Shown here: positions 33,970 to 43,266 of the stretch, piece after piece
How positions within the stretch are numbered: position 1 is the stretch's first letter
Layout of the letters: every line of letters starts with the position of its first letter
Source: Sphingopyxis sp. USTB-05
GTDB taxonomy: Bacteria > Pseudomonadota > Alphaproteobacteria > Sphingomonadales > Sphingomonadaceae
Assembly: GCF_023822045.1 (NCBI RefSeq)
Contig: NZ_CP084712.1
Location: 3,717,001 to 3,781,000, forward strand
Direction: 5' to 3'
DNA: 64,000 nucleotides
The notes under the pieces: generated by a model
What the model saw: only the letters and a program-made list of their open reading frames with translations
The model's database searches: none
What the model was told of the DNA's origin: nothing
Translations under genes and position numbers: made by a program

Positions 33970-35943
33970 CTATAGCCCGTCACAGACATTCTGGTTCGCC
34001 GTGTCGAGGAACGGCGCGAACGGGCAGCTGATATAGCGGAGGCGAACCCCGGCGCCGACATTGACCACGACGTTGTCCGACCGGATCGCCTTGGGCGCAT
34101 TGCCGATGCCGCCGATGCGCGCACCGCCATTATGCGCGCCGAGGAAGCTGATCATATCATCCTGATCGATGCCGTCGCCCGACACGCCGATCGCGCCGAC
34201 CAGTTGATTGCCGCGATAGATGGGGACCGATCCCGGAAAGATCTGGATGCCGTTTTGCAGCCGGTTCTGCCCCGCCGCGACATCGGGCAGGGTCGTGCAG
34301 CGCGCGGGGGTATCGGTCGGGCTGGCGCCCGACACAAAGCCCAGATGCGCGCCGAGATTGCCGATGATCAGCGCCGATTGCAGCCCGGTCGAGAAGGGAT
34401 TGAACTGCGCGATCGGGCGCGACAGCGGCCCTTGCGGACGGCCGACCTCGCCATCGGGGAAATAGGGGCGCGCCAGATTGCCGACCGCGCGATCGGCATA
34501 AGCGACATTGCCGGTGAGCGCTACCGGACTGTTCAGGAAGGTCCGCGTCGCGGTGACGAACTGGCTGACGTCGGCGCTGGCATTGGCGCTGAGCTCGGCG
34601 CCTGCCTGTGCGTTCGAGAAGAAGGCCGCCGTGCGCGCCTTTTGCAGACTGACATCGGTGCCGAAGATCGGCGCGTCGGGCGAACGCACGATGCCCAGCA
34701 CCGATCCGTGCGTGTCGACGATGCTGATCGTCACCTGCGCGCGGCTGTCGAGCGGGCGGCGGATCTGCGCGCGGGCGCGGCTCATCACCGCAAAGGCTTC
34801 CTCGAGCACCGCGCGCGCCTCGGCCTGCGTCAGCGGCGCGCTGTTCGTCGCGCCGTCGGTGCCCGCGCGCAGCGGATAGCGGTTGGTGCCGCTGCCGTCG
34901 GTGAGGACAAAGGCGTCGCGGTTCGAAAATTCGGCGGCGGTCGAGGCACGGATGCCCGAGGCTTCGCTGCCATAGGTGATCCCCGCGGTCACCGCGGCAT
35001 TGGCATAGCCGATCACCGCAACCAGATTGCCTGCAACGCCGTTGAGGCTCGCAAAGCTGGCGCTGCCGCTGCTCATCACTCCGGCAAAGGTCGCGTCGGA
35101 GAAGCGCAGCGACGTGCCGTCGACGGTGATCTTGTCGGCGGTGATCGTGCTGGGCGCCTCGAACCCGCGGGTGCCTGCGAGCGCGATAAATTCTTCGGGA
35201 TCATTGTCGATGTTGAGGATGTTGGAATCGCTGCCGTAAATCCCGTCGCCCATCACCCCGACGCCGCCGACGAGCACGCCATTTTTATAGAGCGGCAGTC
35301 CGCCCGGATCGGCAGCAAGGCCGAGCGGTGAGCGTTTCGGACCGATCAGCGCGGCGTTGCCCGCCGCCCCGAAGCGCGCCGACAGGTCGCTGCACGGGAG
35401 TTGACTGAACTGCACCCCGAACAAGGGTCCGCTTTCGAGGCCGACGGTCGTGGGAGCAGGCGGAAAATGTTCCTGGACGATCTGGCTCGCCGTGCGGGTC
35501 GAGAAGGCATTGCCGCCGCTCGACAGATAGGCGCCGGTCACGGCTTTCGCGATCGCGCCGCCCTCGGCGGGAAAGGTCACATTTTGCGCGTCGATATTCA
35601 CGCCATTGGGAGCGGGCGCGGTCGTCGCGGTCGCGCGCGCTCCATTCATGCGAAACACGCCAAGCACATTGCCGACGCGATCGGTCACCGCAATCACCGA
35701 CGGCAGTCCGCGCGCCTGTGCCTCGGAAATCGCCTGCGCGAGCACGCGTTCGACGTCGGCCGTCGTCAATGCTTCGGCGGCGGGCGGCGTGTAGACCGTC
35801 GTCGGCGTGGGCGTCGGGGTGGGTGTCGGCGTCGGGGTCGGCGTGCCGCCGCCGCCTCCTCCGCCACCGCCGCAGGAGGTGAGGAGAAGCGCGCCCATCG
35901 CAGCGACGGCGGCCGAACGGAAGAGATGGGTCTTGCTTTGCAT
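33970..35943 (-). CDS. Lipoprotein with two GlcG/HbpS-like haem-binding domains
   Basis: 657 residues. The lipobox LLTSC places the acylated cysteine at residue 24; a run of nine Gly and a Thr-Pro repeat tether (about 25-50) follow. Two related domains of the GlcG/HbpS/DUF336 kind come next: the first opens with LTTADVERVLAQAISEAQARGLPSVIAVTD, split here as LTTADVERVLAQAISEA plus SVIAVTDRVGNVLGVFRM; the second with LTQAEARAVLEEAF plus VTISIVDTHGSVLGIVR. Each contains a GGVGVMGDGI-like or GAIGVSGDGI turn. HbpS relatives bind haem or degrade it in oligomers. The start at 35943 is chosen for the signal peptide; the longer frame lacks one. It lies 4 bp after the c554-like gene. Envelope-anchored haem or electron handling is inferred. 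Confidence 0.85.
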   Translation of the reverse strand: MQSKTHLFRSAAVAAMGALLLTSCGGGGGGGGGTPTPTPTPTPTPTPTTVYTPPAAEALTTADVERVLAQAISEAQARGLPSVIAVTDRVGNVLGVFRMNGARATATTAPAPNGVNIDAQNVTFPAEGGAIAKAVTGAYLSSGGNAFSTRTASQIVQEHFPPAPTTVGLESGPLFGVQFSQLPCSDLSARFGAAGNAALIGPKRSPLGLAADPGGLPLYKNGVLVGGVGVMGDGIYGSDSNILNIDNDPEEFIALAGTRGFEAPSTITADKITVDGTSLRFSDATFAGVMSSGSASFASLNGVAGNLVAVIGYANAAVTAGITYGSEASGIRASTAAEFSNRDAFVLTDGSGTNRYPLRAGTDGATNSAPLTQAEARAVLEEAFAVMSRARAQIRRPLDSRAQVTISIVDTHGSVLGIVRSPDAPIFGTDVSLQKARTAAFFSNAQAGAELSANASADVSQFVTATRTFLNSPVALTGNVAYADRAVGNLARPYFPDGEVGRPQGPLSRPIAQFNPFSTGLQSALIIGNLGAHLGFVSGASPTDTPARCTTLPDVAAGQNRLQNGIQIFPGSVPIYRGNQLVGAIGVSGDGIDQDDMISFLGAHNGGARIGGIGNAPKAIRSDNVVVNVGAGVRLRYISCPFAPFLDTANQNVCDGL

Positions 35944-35947
35944 GATC

Positions 35948-37375
35948 TTATCGCAGCGCCCGGATCGCGCTGACCGCGCTGCCAAATGACGCCTGAAATT
36001 CGGTCGGCTTATAGGCATTAGGGTCCTTCACCGCGGCATAGGCGCGGTCGATATCGCCGCGAATGCCCGCCGCCGCACCGACGGTGACACGCCCCGACGA
36101 CACCATGGCGTTGAGCAAAGTATCGACGCCCATCACCGCCTGCTGCGACCCCGAATAATCGGTGTATCGATCGTTGATCGCCTTCGCCGAAATCGCATCG
36201 ACCATCGCAAAGGCGTCGGCGCCCGAGAAGCTCCGCGACGCAAAGGCGCTTTTGAGCGAAGCGACCGTCTGCGACAGCTGCGCCGCCGCCGCGACCGCGC
36301 TGGCCCGGTCGGTCGCCATCGCCTTGTGGAACGCCGCGGTGCGCACCGCGAGTTGATCGGCAAGCGCCGGCGCCGCGAGCCGCGCCGCGGCGGCGAGCAT
36401 GATCAGATTCTCGTCATTATAGGGCGGCATCCCTTCGGGGATCGAGCGCCCGGGGTTGTTCACGCTGGTCTTGACCGGCTTCGCCTGATCGAAAATGCGG
36501 CGGTGGCAGCTATGGCAATCGAGGAAGTAGAATTCGGGGAACATCCCCTCGGTCCCGCGCTTCGTCTGGAACAGCGCCAGGCTGCGTTCGAGCGCGGTTG
36601 CCTGTCCGACCGCCCACATCTGGACATGATCGGTGCGCCGGTTCGCTGCCCCGAATTTGCGCCAGCCATAATCCGCATCTTCCTGATGATGCGCCTGGAG
36701 CGACGAGAAAAGATCGAGTTCGAACGCGATGCGCGGATGCCCAGCCGCCATGATGCGGTGGGTGACGAACTGGCCGTCCGCGGCCGAACCGAAGTGGCAA
36801 TCAACGCAGACGCCTGCGCGCACGACCGGGTCCTCGAGCTTCTTCAAACCAGCCGACAGGTTCGCAAGATGCTTGTCGCGCATTTCGCGGTCGGGATCGG
36901 CGTTGGTTCCGACCCCCGCATAATGGCTGGCGAGCCATCCGCCCGCCGGGCCATGGCAGGATTCGCACCCGACGCCATCCTCGGCCGGGACGGCGCGCGC
37001 GACGCCCGCCGTGCTGTGGCAACCGAGGCACATTTGCGCCTTCGCCGGGTCGCCGATGCCGAGGTTGCGCGCAATGAACTGGCTACGATTATTGCTCAGC
37101 ACCGCCCAAGCGCGGCTGTGCGCGCCACCGGCGGTCGAGGGTTCCTGCCATTTCATCAGCTCGTCCTGGCGAACGACGGTGCCGTCGCCTTCCATCCGGC
37201 CGTGACAGGTCGAGCCCGCGCAGGAGGCAACGCCGGTATAGCGCGCACCGCTTTCGCCCTGCGATTGCGCGGGGGGTGCGAACACGAACGCCGCGATGGC
37301 GAGCAACATCAAGCCCAAGGCGGCAAAAGCCGCCCAAGCCCGATCGCCGCGCTCCTTCCCAGCGTGCGTGGTCAT
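35948..37375 (-). CDS. Multihaem cytochrome c, c554-like (five haem motifs)
   Basis: 475 residues with one N-terminal hydrophobic segment (about 13-36) that is either a signal peptide or an inner-membrane anchor. Four CxxCH motifs lie at about 116, 137, 190 and 287. The first haem site is unusual, CAGSTCH at 52-58 (CX4CH). The half up to residue 290 resembles the cytochrome c554 family (PF13435), whose members pass electrons between periplasmic partners. The remaining ~180 residues are helical and Ala-rich, with no haem motif. It is the first gene of the four-gene operon, 50 bp downstream of glutamate dehydrogenase. Its role as the periplasmic electron entry point is inferred. Confidence 0.9.
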   Translation of the reverse strand: MTTHAGKERGDRAWAAFAALGLMLLAIAAFVFAPPAQSQGESGARYTGVASCAGSTCHGRMEGDGTVVRQDELMKWQEPSTAGGAHSRAWAVLSNNRSQFIARNLGIGDPAKAQMCLGCHSTAGVARAVPAEDGVGCESCHGPAGGWLASHYAGVGTNADPDREMRDKHLANLSAGLKKLEDPVVRAGVCVDCHFGSAADGQFVTHRIMAAGHPRIAFELDLFSSLQAHHQEDADYGWRKFGAANRRTDHVQMWAVGQATALERSLALFQTKRGTEGMFPEFYFLDCHSCHRRIFDQAKPVKTSVNNPGRSIPEGMPPYNDENLIMLAAAARLAAPALADQLAVRTAAFHKAMATDRASAVAAAAQLSQTVASLKSAFASRSFSGADAFAMVDAISAKAINDRYTDYSGSQQAVMGVDTLLNAMVSSGRVTVGAAAGIRGDIDRAYAAVKDPNAYKPTEFQASFGSAVSAIRALR

Positions 37376-37425
37376 CGCAGTACCCCTTTTCCCCAGCCCG
37401 GCGCCTTTACGCCTGATGCTGATAT

Positions 37426-38781
37426 TTACACCACCCCAAAAGCCAGCATGGCGTCGGCGACTTTCTTGAAGCCCGCAATATTTGCGCCCTTCACATAGTC
37501 GATATAGCCGCCGCCGCGGTCACCATAGGTCAGGCAGCTTTTATGGATGCCGTCCATGATGTCCTTGAGCATCTGTTGCAGCTCGGGTTCGCTCCAGGCG
37601 CGGCGGCCGCTGTTCTGGCTCATTTCGAGCCCCGACACCGCAACACCGCCCGCATTGGCGGCCTTGCCCGGTGCAAACATGATCTTCGCATCCTTGAACA
37701 CATGCACGCCTTCGAGGTTGGTCGGCATGTTGGCGCCTTCGCTGACCGCGATGCAGCCATTTGCGACAAGCGCCTTGGCGTCGTCGCCGAGCAGCTCATT
37801 CTGCGTCGCGCACGGCAGCGCGACATCGCATTTGACGCCCCATGGGGTCTTGCCCGCCGTGAAGCTCGCGCCCTTGAACTCGTCGCAATATTCCTCGATC
37901 CGGCCGCGGCGATGCGTCTTGTGCGCTTTCACCCAGTCGATCTTTTCCTGCGTGATGCCGTCGGGATCGTGAATGAAGCCGCCCGAATCGGACAGAGTCA
38001 GCACCTTGCCGCCGAGCTGGACGATCTTTTCCGCCGCGTGCGTCGCGACATTGCCCGAACCGGAGATCACCGCGGTCTTGCCGACCAGATCCTGCCCTTT
38101 CGCCGCGAGCATGTTCGCGAGGAAATAGACTGCGCCATAGCCCGTCGCCTCGGTGCGGATCAGCGAGCCGCCCCATTCGAGCCCCTTGCCGGTGAGCACG
38201 CCGGTGAATTCGTTGGTGATCCGCTTATACTGGCCGAACATGAAGCCGATTTCGCGGCCGCCCACGCCGATGTCGCCCGCAGGCACGTCGATGTCGGCGC
38301 CGATGTGGCGATAGAGCTCGGTCATGAAGCTTTGGCAGAAGCGCATGATCTCGCGCACGCTCTTGCCCTTCGGATTGAAGTTCGATCCGCCCTTGCCGCC
38401 GCCCATCGGCAGCCCGGTCAGAGCATTTTTGAACGTCTGTTCGAATGCCAGAAATTTGAGCACGCTTTCTGTGACGCTCGGATGAAAGCGAATCCCGCCC
38501 TTGTACGGGCCGATGGCATTGTTGTTCTGGACGCGCCAACCGCGCTGAACGCGGATATTGCCATTATCATCTTCCCAGCAGACGCGGAAAGACACGACCC
38601 GGTCGGGTTCGGCAATACGCCGCAGGATTTGCTGTGCGTGATATTCTTCCTTGTCGGCAATGAAATCGAAGATGTCCTCGGACACCTCCTGCACCGCCTG
38701 GACGAACTCGGGTTGCCCCGGGTTACGTTTTTTCACGCCTTCCATGAACGTCGAAAAATCGACGTGATCCGAAACTGCCAT
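37426..38781 (-). CDS. gdhA: NADP-type glutamate dehydrogenase
   Basis: 451 residues, the normal length of hexameric bacterial GDH. PYKGGIRFHPSV, GLPMGGGKGGSNFNPKGKS (catalytic Lys) and PAGDIGVGGREIGFMFGQY mark the substrate domain; ISGSGNVATHAAEK is the nucleotide-binding motif. It interconverts 2-oxoglutarate plus ammonia with glutamate. ATG 38781 follows GGGGAGGGG; the longer frame up to 38994 lacks support. The gene precedes the cytochrome operon by only 50 bp on the same strand with no terminator visible, so co-transcription is possible, though a metabolic link is not evident. Confidence 0.95.
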   Translation of the reverse strand: MAVSDHVDFSTFMEGVKKRNPGQPEFVQAVQEVSEDIFDFIADKEEYHAQQILRRIAEPDRVVSFRVCWEDDNGNIRVQRGWRVQNNNAIGPYKGGIRFHPSVTESVLKFLAFEQTFKNALTGLPMGGGKGGSNFNPKGKSVREIMRFCQSFMTELYRHIGADIDVPAGDIGVGGREIGFMFGQYKRITNEFTGVLTGKGLEWGGSLIRTEATGYGAVYFLANMLAAKGQDLVGKTAVISGSGNVATHAAEKIVQLGGKVLTLSDSGGFIHDPDGITQEKIDWVKAHKTHRRGRIEEYCDEFKGASFTAGKTPWGVKCDVALPCATQNELLGDDAKALVANGCIAVSEGANMPTNLEGVHVFKDAKIMFAPGKAANAGGVAVSGLEMSQNSGRRAWSEPELQQMLKDIMDGIHKSCLTYGDRGGGYIDYVKGANIAGFKKVADAMLAFGVV

Positions 38782-38939
38782 GCACCCCTCCCCTGTATGA
38801 CTGGGAAAGCCGGTGCGACCCCTGACGATTTTATCGTTGACCGACCTTGTATGCCAAAGGCTACACCATCGCCAAGCAAAGGCAATATGACAGCGCGCAC
38901 ACTCCGTATTTTTTCGCGGCGCGCACAAAAGGGACAAAA

Positions 38940-39866
38940 ATGAGCGACAGCAAGGGCATGACAGGCGCAAACCGGACAATCCTGATCGCTGCATTCATAT
39001 TGCTGGCGACCGCCATCGGCTATGCAATTTGGCGCGATAATGGAGCCGCAAACCCCGATCCCGTGATCGAGAGCGGGGCCGCGCCATCCGACCAGATCGC
39101 CGAATTGGAAGCGCGGACGAAACGCGAACCGAACAGCGCCGAGGCATGGACAGCGCTTGGCGCGGCGAAATTCGATATGAGCGATTTCTCCGGTGCCGCC
39201 GCCGCCTATGAAAAAGCCGTTGCCTTGTCAGCCGAATCGGCAGGCCTGTGGTCGGCGTTGGGCGAAGCGCGCGTGATGGGAAGCGACAGCGACCCGATGC
39301 CTGCCACCGCGCTCGAAGCCTTCAAAAAGGCAATTGCGCTCGATGCAAAAGACCCGCGCGCACGCTATTTCCTTGCTGTGAAGAAGGATATCGGCGGCGA
39401 TCACAAAGGCGCGATCGACGACTGGTTCGCGCTGCTCGCCGACACGCCACAGGGCGCACCGTGGGAGGCCGACCTCCGCCGCACGATCGAACAGGTCGGG
39501 CAAATCCACAAGATCGACGTCGCGGCGCGGCTTGCAAGCACCCAGGCTAGGCCGCTGACCGCTAATGAAATGCCGGTGGCGGCGCGAGCGATTCCGGGCC
39601 CCAGCCGCGCCGACATGGAAGCCGCGTCACAGCTACCCAAAGGCCAACAGGACCAGATGATCGAAGGAATGGTGAGCGGGCTCGAAGCCAAGCTGAAAGC
39701 CAATCCGGCCGACGTCGACCGCTGGATCATGCTGATGCGCAGCCGCATGACACTGGGCGAGACGGCGAAGGCGGCACAGGCGCTGAAGGACGGGATTGCG
39801 GCGAACCCTGCGGCGGCGGGACGCTTGAAAGCGCAGGCACAGATGCTCGGCGTACCGGGAGCTTAA
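38940..39866 (+). CDS. CcmI/CycH-like TPR protein of cytochrome c maturation
   Basis: 308 residues. One N-terminal membrane helix (about 13-32, TILIAAFILLATAIGYAIW) is followed by TPR units (PNSAEAWTALGAAKFDMSDF, SAGLWSALGEARV, DPRARYFLAVKKD) and a second TPR cluster near the C-terminus (NPADVDRWIMLMRSRMTLG). This matches the periplasmic part of CcmI/CycH, which presents apocytochrome c to the haem lyase. Starting at 38940 removes an unlikely 31-residue leader. Standing near a cluster that needs about fifteen covalent haems, it may support their maturation. No other ccm genes are nearby, so a general TPR protein remains possible. Confidence 0.72.
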   Translation: MSDSKGMTGANRTILIAAFILLATAIGYAIWRDNGAANPDPVIESGAAPSDQIAELEARTKREPNSAEAWTALGAAKFDMSDFSGAAAAYEKAVALSAESAGLWSALGEARVMGSDSDPMPATALEAFKKAIALDAKDPRARYFLAVKKDIGGDHKGAIDDWFALLADTPQGAPWEADLRRTIEQVGQIHKIDVAARLASTQARPLTANEMPVAARAIPGPSRADMEAASQLPKGQQDQMIEGMVSGLEAKLKANPADVDRWIMLMRSRMTLGETAKAAQALKDGIAANPAAAGRLKAQAQMLGVPGA

Positions 39867-40073
39867 AAAACCGGATTGGCGGGCGGTTTCGAAAGCCATA
39901 GACTGCCCGTGCTGCGGGGGGCGCAAAAACATAAGGTCGCCGCGGCCCAATGCCGCGAGACGCTTTCGGACGTATTTGCCCGGGACAGTTGTCCACTCTG
40001 TATCGGGCCTCGTGGTTTCCACCTGCCGACTGATGCACGAGACGGTCACGCCTCGCACATCAGCCTTATACGG

Positions 40074-43000
40074 TCAGCTCGCCATCAGAGCGGCATTGCC
40101 GCCCGCCGCGGTAATGTCGGTCGAAATCGACTTTTCTTCGGCAAAACGGTGCAGATAGTGCGGGCCGCCAGCCTTGGGGCCGGTGCCCGACAGACCGCGC
40201 CCGCCAAAAGGTTGCGAGCCGACGATCGCCCCAATCTGGTTCCGGTTGACGTAAACATTGCCGACCTGCGCGCGCGCCGCAATATGCGCGGCGACGCCGT
40301 CAATGCGCGTGTGAACGCCAAGCGTTAGCCCGTAACCCGACGCGTTGATCGCGTCGATGAGCGCGTCGAGTTCGCCACCCTTCCATGTAGCGACGTGGAG
40401 CACGGGGCCGAAAATCTCGCGCTTCAGGTCAGTGACATGGTTGAGGCGGATCGCCACCGGTGGCACGAAATGACCGTCGTCGGGCAGGTTCGTGCGGCCC
40501 GCCTCGGCAATCACGCGGCCCGCAGCCCGTGCTTCGGCGACATAGGCAGCGATATTCGCCTGCGCCTCGTCGTCGATAATCGGCCCCACGTCGGTGGCGA
40601 GGATCGAAGGATCGCCAATATTGAGTTCGGCCATCGCACCCGCGACCATTTCGACCATTGTGTCGGCGACATCTTCCTGCACGCAAAGGAGGCGCAGCGC
40701 CGAACAGCGCTGCCCCGCCGACTGGAAGGCGCTGGCGACGGCATCGCGTGCGACCTGTTCGGGGAGCGCGGTCGAATCGACGATCATCGCGTTCGCTCCG
40801 CCGGTTTCAGCGATCAACGTCGCGATCGGACCGTCCCGCCCAGCGAGGCTGCGGTTGATCATCCGCGCGACCTCGGTCGAGCCGGTGAAGGCGACACCGA
40901 TGATGTCGTTGTTGCTCGTCAGCGCCGCGCCGACGGTTTCGCCGCGGCCGGGGAGGTAATGAAGCACATCACCGGGAATGCCAGCTTCGAGCAGGAGTTC
41001 GACCGCGGCGTGCGCGATCAGCGGCGTCTGTTCGGCGGGTTTCGCGAGCACGCTATTGCCCGCAGCTAGCGCCGCGGACACCTGACCCAAAAAGATGGCG
41101 AGCGGGAAGTTCCAGGGACTGATGCATACGAACACGCCCTTGCCCTCAAGCATCAGCTCATTGCGCTCGCCCGTCGGGCCGGGAAGCGCGACGGGGTAAG
41201 TGAAATCGGTACGCGCCTGCGCGGCATAATAGCGAAGGAAATCGACCGCTTCGCGTACTTCGGCAACCGCGTCGACGAGCGTCTTCCCCGCCTCGTCGAT
41301 CGCGAGGCCAAGGAAAAGCGCGTCATTTTCTTCCAGCAAATCAGCCGCGCGTTCGAGCCGTTCGGCGCGGAAAGCGCCACCGGCCAGGCTCCAATCGCCC
41401 TGCGCCTTGCTAGCCGCCGCGACGGCATCGGCGACCGCCGCCGCATCGGCTTCGATCACCTGACCGACGACGGCACCCGTTGCAGGGTTGCGTACGGGTT
41501 CGGCTTTGCCCTTTTGCGGAACGCCCCCGACAATCGGCGCCGCGACGAGGTCGCTCCGCCGTGCCGCGCCGATCGCCGAAACCAGTGCTTCAGGCACGCC
41601 GGGTTCGCCGAGGTCATAGCCTCGCGAATTGCGGCGAATGGGATCGAAGAGACCAAGGCCCGTCGCAATATTCGAGGTCGCCGCGCTCGCGACGCTGCGC
41701 GGATCGACTGCAAGCTGTTCAGCAGTGACGCCGGGATCGGAAAATTGATGGACGAAGCTCGAGTTCGCGCCATTTTCGAGCAGGCGGCGGACGAGATAGG
41801 CGAGCAGGTCACGGTGCGTGCCGACCGGCGCGTAAACGCGCACGGGGCGCGGCGGCGGGAAGAGCGCTACGAGCGCGTCATGCGCACCCTCGCCCATACC
41901 GTGCAGCCGCTGCAACTCGTAATCGGCGCCCGCGAACAATTCGGACACGAAGGCGAGTGTCATCGCATTATGGCTCGCGAAGGCAGGATAGATGCAATCC
42001 TGGCAATCACGCAGAAGCTGCGCGCAGCGCATATAGTTGAGGTCTGTGTGAAGCTTTGCCGTAAACACAGGGAAATCGCCAAGGCCGAGCGTCTGCGCGC
42101 GCTTGATCTCCGTATCCCAATAAGCGCCCTTGACGAGGCGCATCGACAGCTTGACCCCGCGCGTCCGCGCGCGGTTCGCAAGCCAGTCGATCACCGCCGG
42201 CGCGCGCTTCTGATACGCCTGGATCACGATGCCGAGACCGGTCCAGTCGTCGGCAATTCCAGCGTCGATCAGCGCCGCGAACACGTCCATATGCGGTTCC
42301 AGCCGGTCGCTTTCCTCGGCATCGATCATCAGCGGTATGTTTACCGCGCGGGCCGCCTTGGCGAGTTCGATGACATTGGGGATCAGTTCGTCCTGCACGC
42401 GGGCCGCCTGCAGATATTCATAGCGCGGGTGGAGCGCCGACAGCTTGATCGAAATGCCGTGGTTCGCGTGCGGGTCGCCCGGCTTCGCAGCCTTGCCGAT
42501 GCGCGCGATGGCATTGGCATAGCTGTCATAATAGCGCCGCGCATCTTCTGCGGTCCGCGCGGCTTCACCAAGCATGTCGAAGCTCGCGAGTTCGGATTTT
42601 TCCTTGTCGGCGCGTTTGACCGCCGCGTCGATCGTCTCGCCCATCACGAATTGCTGGCCCAGCATCTTCATCGCCGCGAGTGCCGCTTGGCGAATCACCG
42701 GTTCACCTGAGCGCCTGATCATCGATTTGATCAAGGTGAGTGGGTTCGCCTTGCTGCCCATCGCGTCAAGCATCAGCGTTGCAGAGCCGAGCGACAGCCC
42801 GCGCGACGACAGCGCGACGATCAGCGGGCTGTCCTCATCCTCGCCATCCTTCCAATGGCGTCCGGCAATCTTGTCGCGAATAAGCGCATTGGCGGTCGCA
42901 TTGTCGGGCACGCGCAGCAGCGCTTCGGCGAGGCACATCAGCACGACGCCTTCCTCGGTCGACAGGCGGTAGCGATTCATCAACTGCGCGACGAGCGTCT

Positions 43001-43169
43001 CGCGCTCGCCCTCTGCCTTCGCCTTGCGGATCAGTTCGAGCCCGCGACGCGTCACGGCGTCGACGCTGGCCGAAGAGGTGGCGAGAGCGTTGCGCAGTTC
43101 GGCGACGATGTCAGATTCACTGCGGCGAGCGAGGGCGCGGATGGGGGCGCGATCAGGGCTTTGGGTCAT
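40074..43169 (-). CDS. putA: Bifunctional proline dehydrogenase / P5C dehydrogenase PutA
   Basis: About 1031 residues. The FAD proline dehydrogenase domain (about 150-440) has SIKLSALHPRYEY, RLVKGAYWDTEIKRAQ and YPAFASHNAMT. The aldehyde dehydrogenase domain (about 520-1000) has FVCISPWNFPLAIFLGQ, AETGGANAMIVDST and AGQRCSALRLLCVQED with the catalytic Cys. It oxidises proline to glutamate with channelled P5C. There is no N-terminal ribbon-helix-helix, so it is the short non-DNA-binding type; regulation falls to the divergent Lrp-type gene. ATG 43169 is preferred, 43184 is possible. Together with gdhA nearby it forms a glutamate-centred metabolic neighbourhood. Confidence 0.95.
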   Translation of the reverse strand: MTQSPDRAPIRALARRSESDIVAELRNALATSSASVDAVTRRGLELIRKAKAEGERETLVAQLMNRYRLSTEEGVVLMCLAEALLRVPDNATANALIRDKIAGRHWKDGEDEDSPLIVALSSRGLSLGSATLMLDAMGSKANPLTLIKSMIRRSGEPVIRQAALAAMKMLGQQFVMGETIDAAVKRADKEKSELASFDMLGEAARTAEDARRYYDSYANAIARIGKAAKPGDPHANHGISIKLSALHPRYEYLQAARVQDELIPNVIELAKAARAVNIPLMIDAEESDRLEPHMDVFAALIDAGIADDWTGLGIVIQAYQKRAPAVIDWLANRARTRGVKLSMRLVKGAYWDTEIKRAQTLGLGDFPVFTAKLHTDLNYMRCAQLLRDCQDCIYPAFASHNAMTLAFVSELFAGADYELQRLHGMGEGAHDALVALFPPPRPVRVYAPVGTHRDLLAYLVRRLLENGANSSFVHQFSDPGVTAEQLAVDPRSVASAATSNIATGLGLFDPIRRNSRGYDLGEPGVPEALVSAIGAARRSDLVAAPIVGGVPQKGKAEPVRNPATGAVVGQVIEADAAAVADAVAAASKAQGDWSLAGGAFRAERLERAADLLEENDALFLGLAIDEAGKTLVDAVAEVREAVDFLRYYAAQARTDFTYPVALPGPTGERNELMLEGKGVFVCISPWNFPLAIFLGQVSAALAAGNSVLAKPAEQTPLIAHAAVELLLEAGIPGDVLHYLPGRGETVGAALTSNNDIIGVAFTGSTEVARMINRSLAGRDGPIATLIAETGGANAMIVDSTALPEQVARDAVASAFQSAGQRCSALRLLCVQEDVADTMVEMVAGAMAELNIGDPSILATDVGPIIDDEAQANIAAYVAEARAAGRVIAEAGRTNLPDDGHFVPPVAIRLNHVTDLKREIFGPVLHVATWKGGELDALIDAINASGYGLTLGVHTRIDGVAAHIAARAQVGNVYVNRNQIGAIVGSQPFGGRGLSGTGPKAGGPHYLHRFAEEKSISTDITAAGGNAALMAS

Positions 43170-43219
43170 GGCGCCCGATACCATATCGCTGCAAGTCGAT
43201 CCGACTTGTTTCGGCGTGT

Positions 43220-43252
43220 TTCATATATGAATTGACCAAGTTTTGGATCAAT
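43220..43252. promoter_or_regulatory. Candidate PutR operators between putA and putR
   Basis: The 97-bp divergent gap holds the perfect palindrome TTCATATATGAA (43220-43231) followed at once by the near-dyad ATTGACCAA-gtt-TTGGATCAAT (43231-43252). Both are AT-rich and lie just ahead of the putR start, which suits an Lrp/AsnC regulator. Binding is inferred from position and symmetry only. Confidence 0.5.
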
Positions 43253-43266
43253 CCTAGTTCGTATGC

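Noticed and set aside
34132..35331. 399-residue plus-strand open frame in the cytochrome operon
   Set aside because: Antisense to the HbpS-like lipoprotein gene; no family features. Also rejected: 28233-29210, 29451-30476, 30498-31967, 36326-37498, 37543-38943 and 41514-42710, all shadows.
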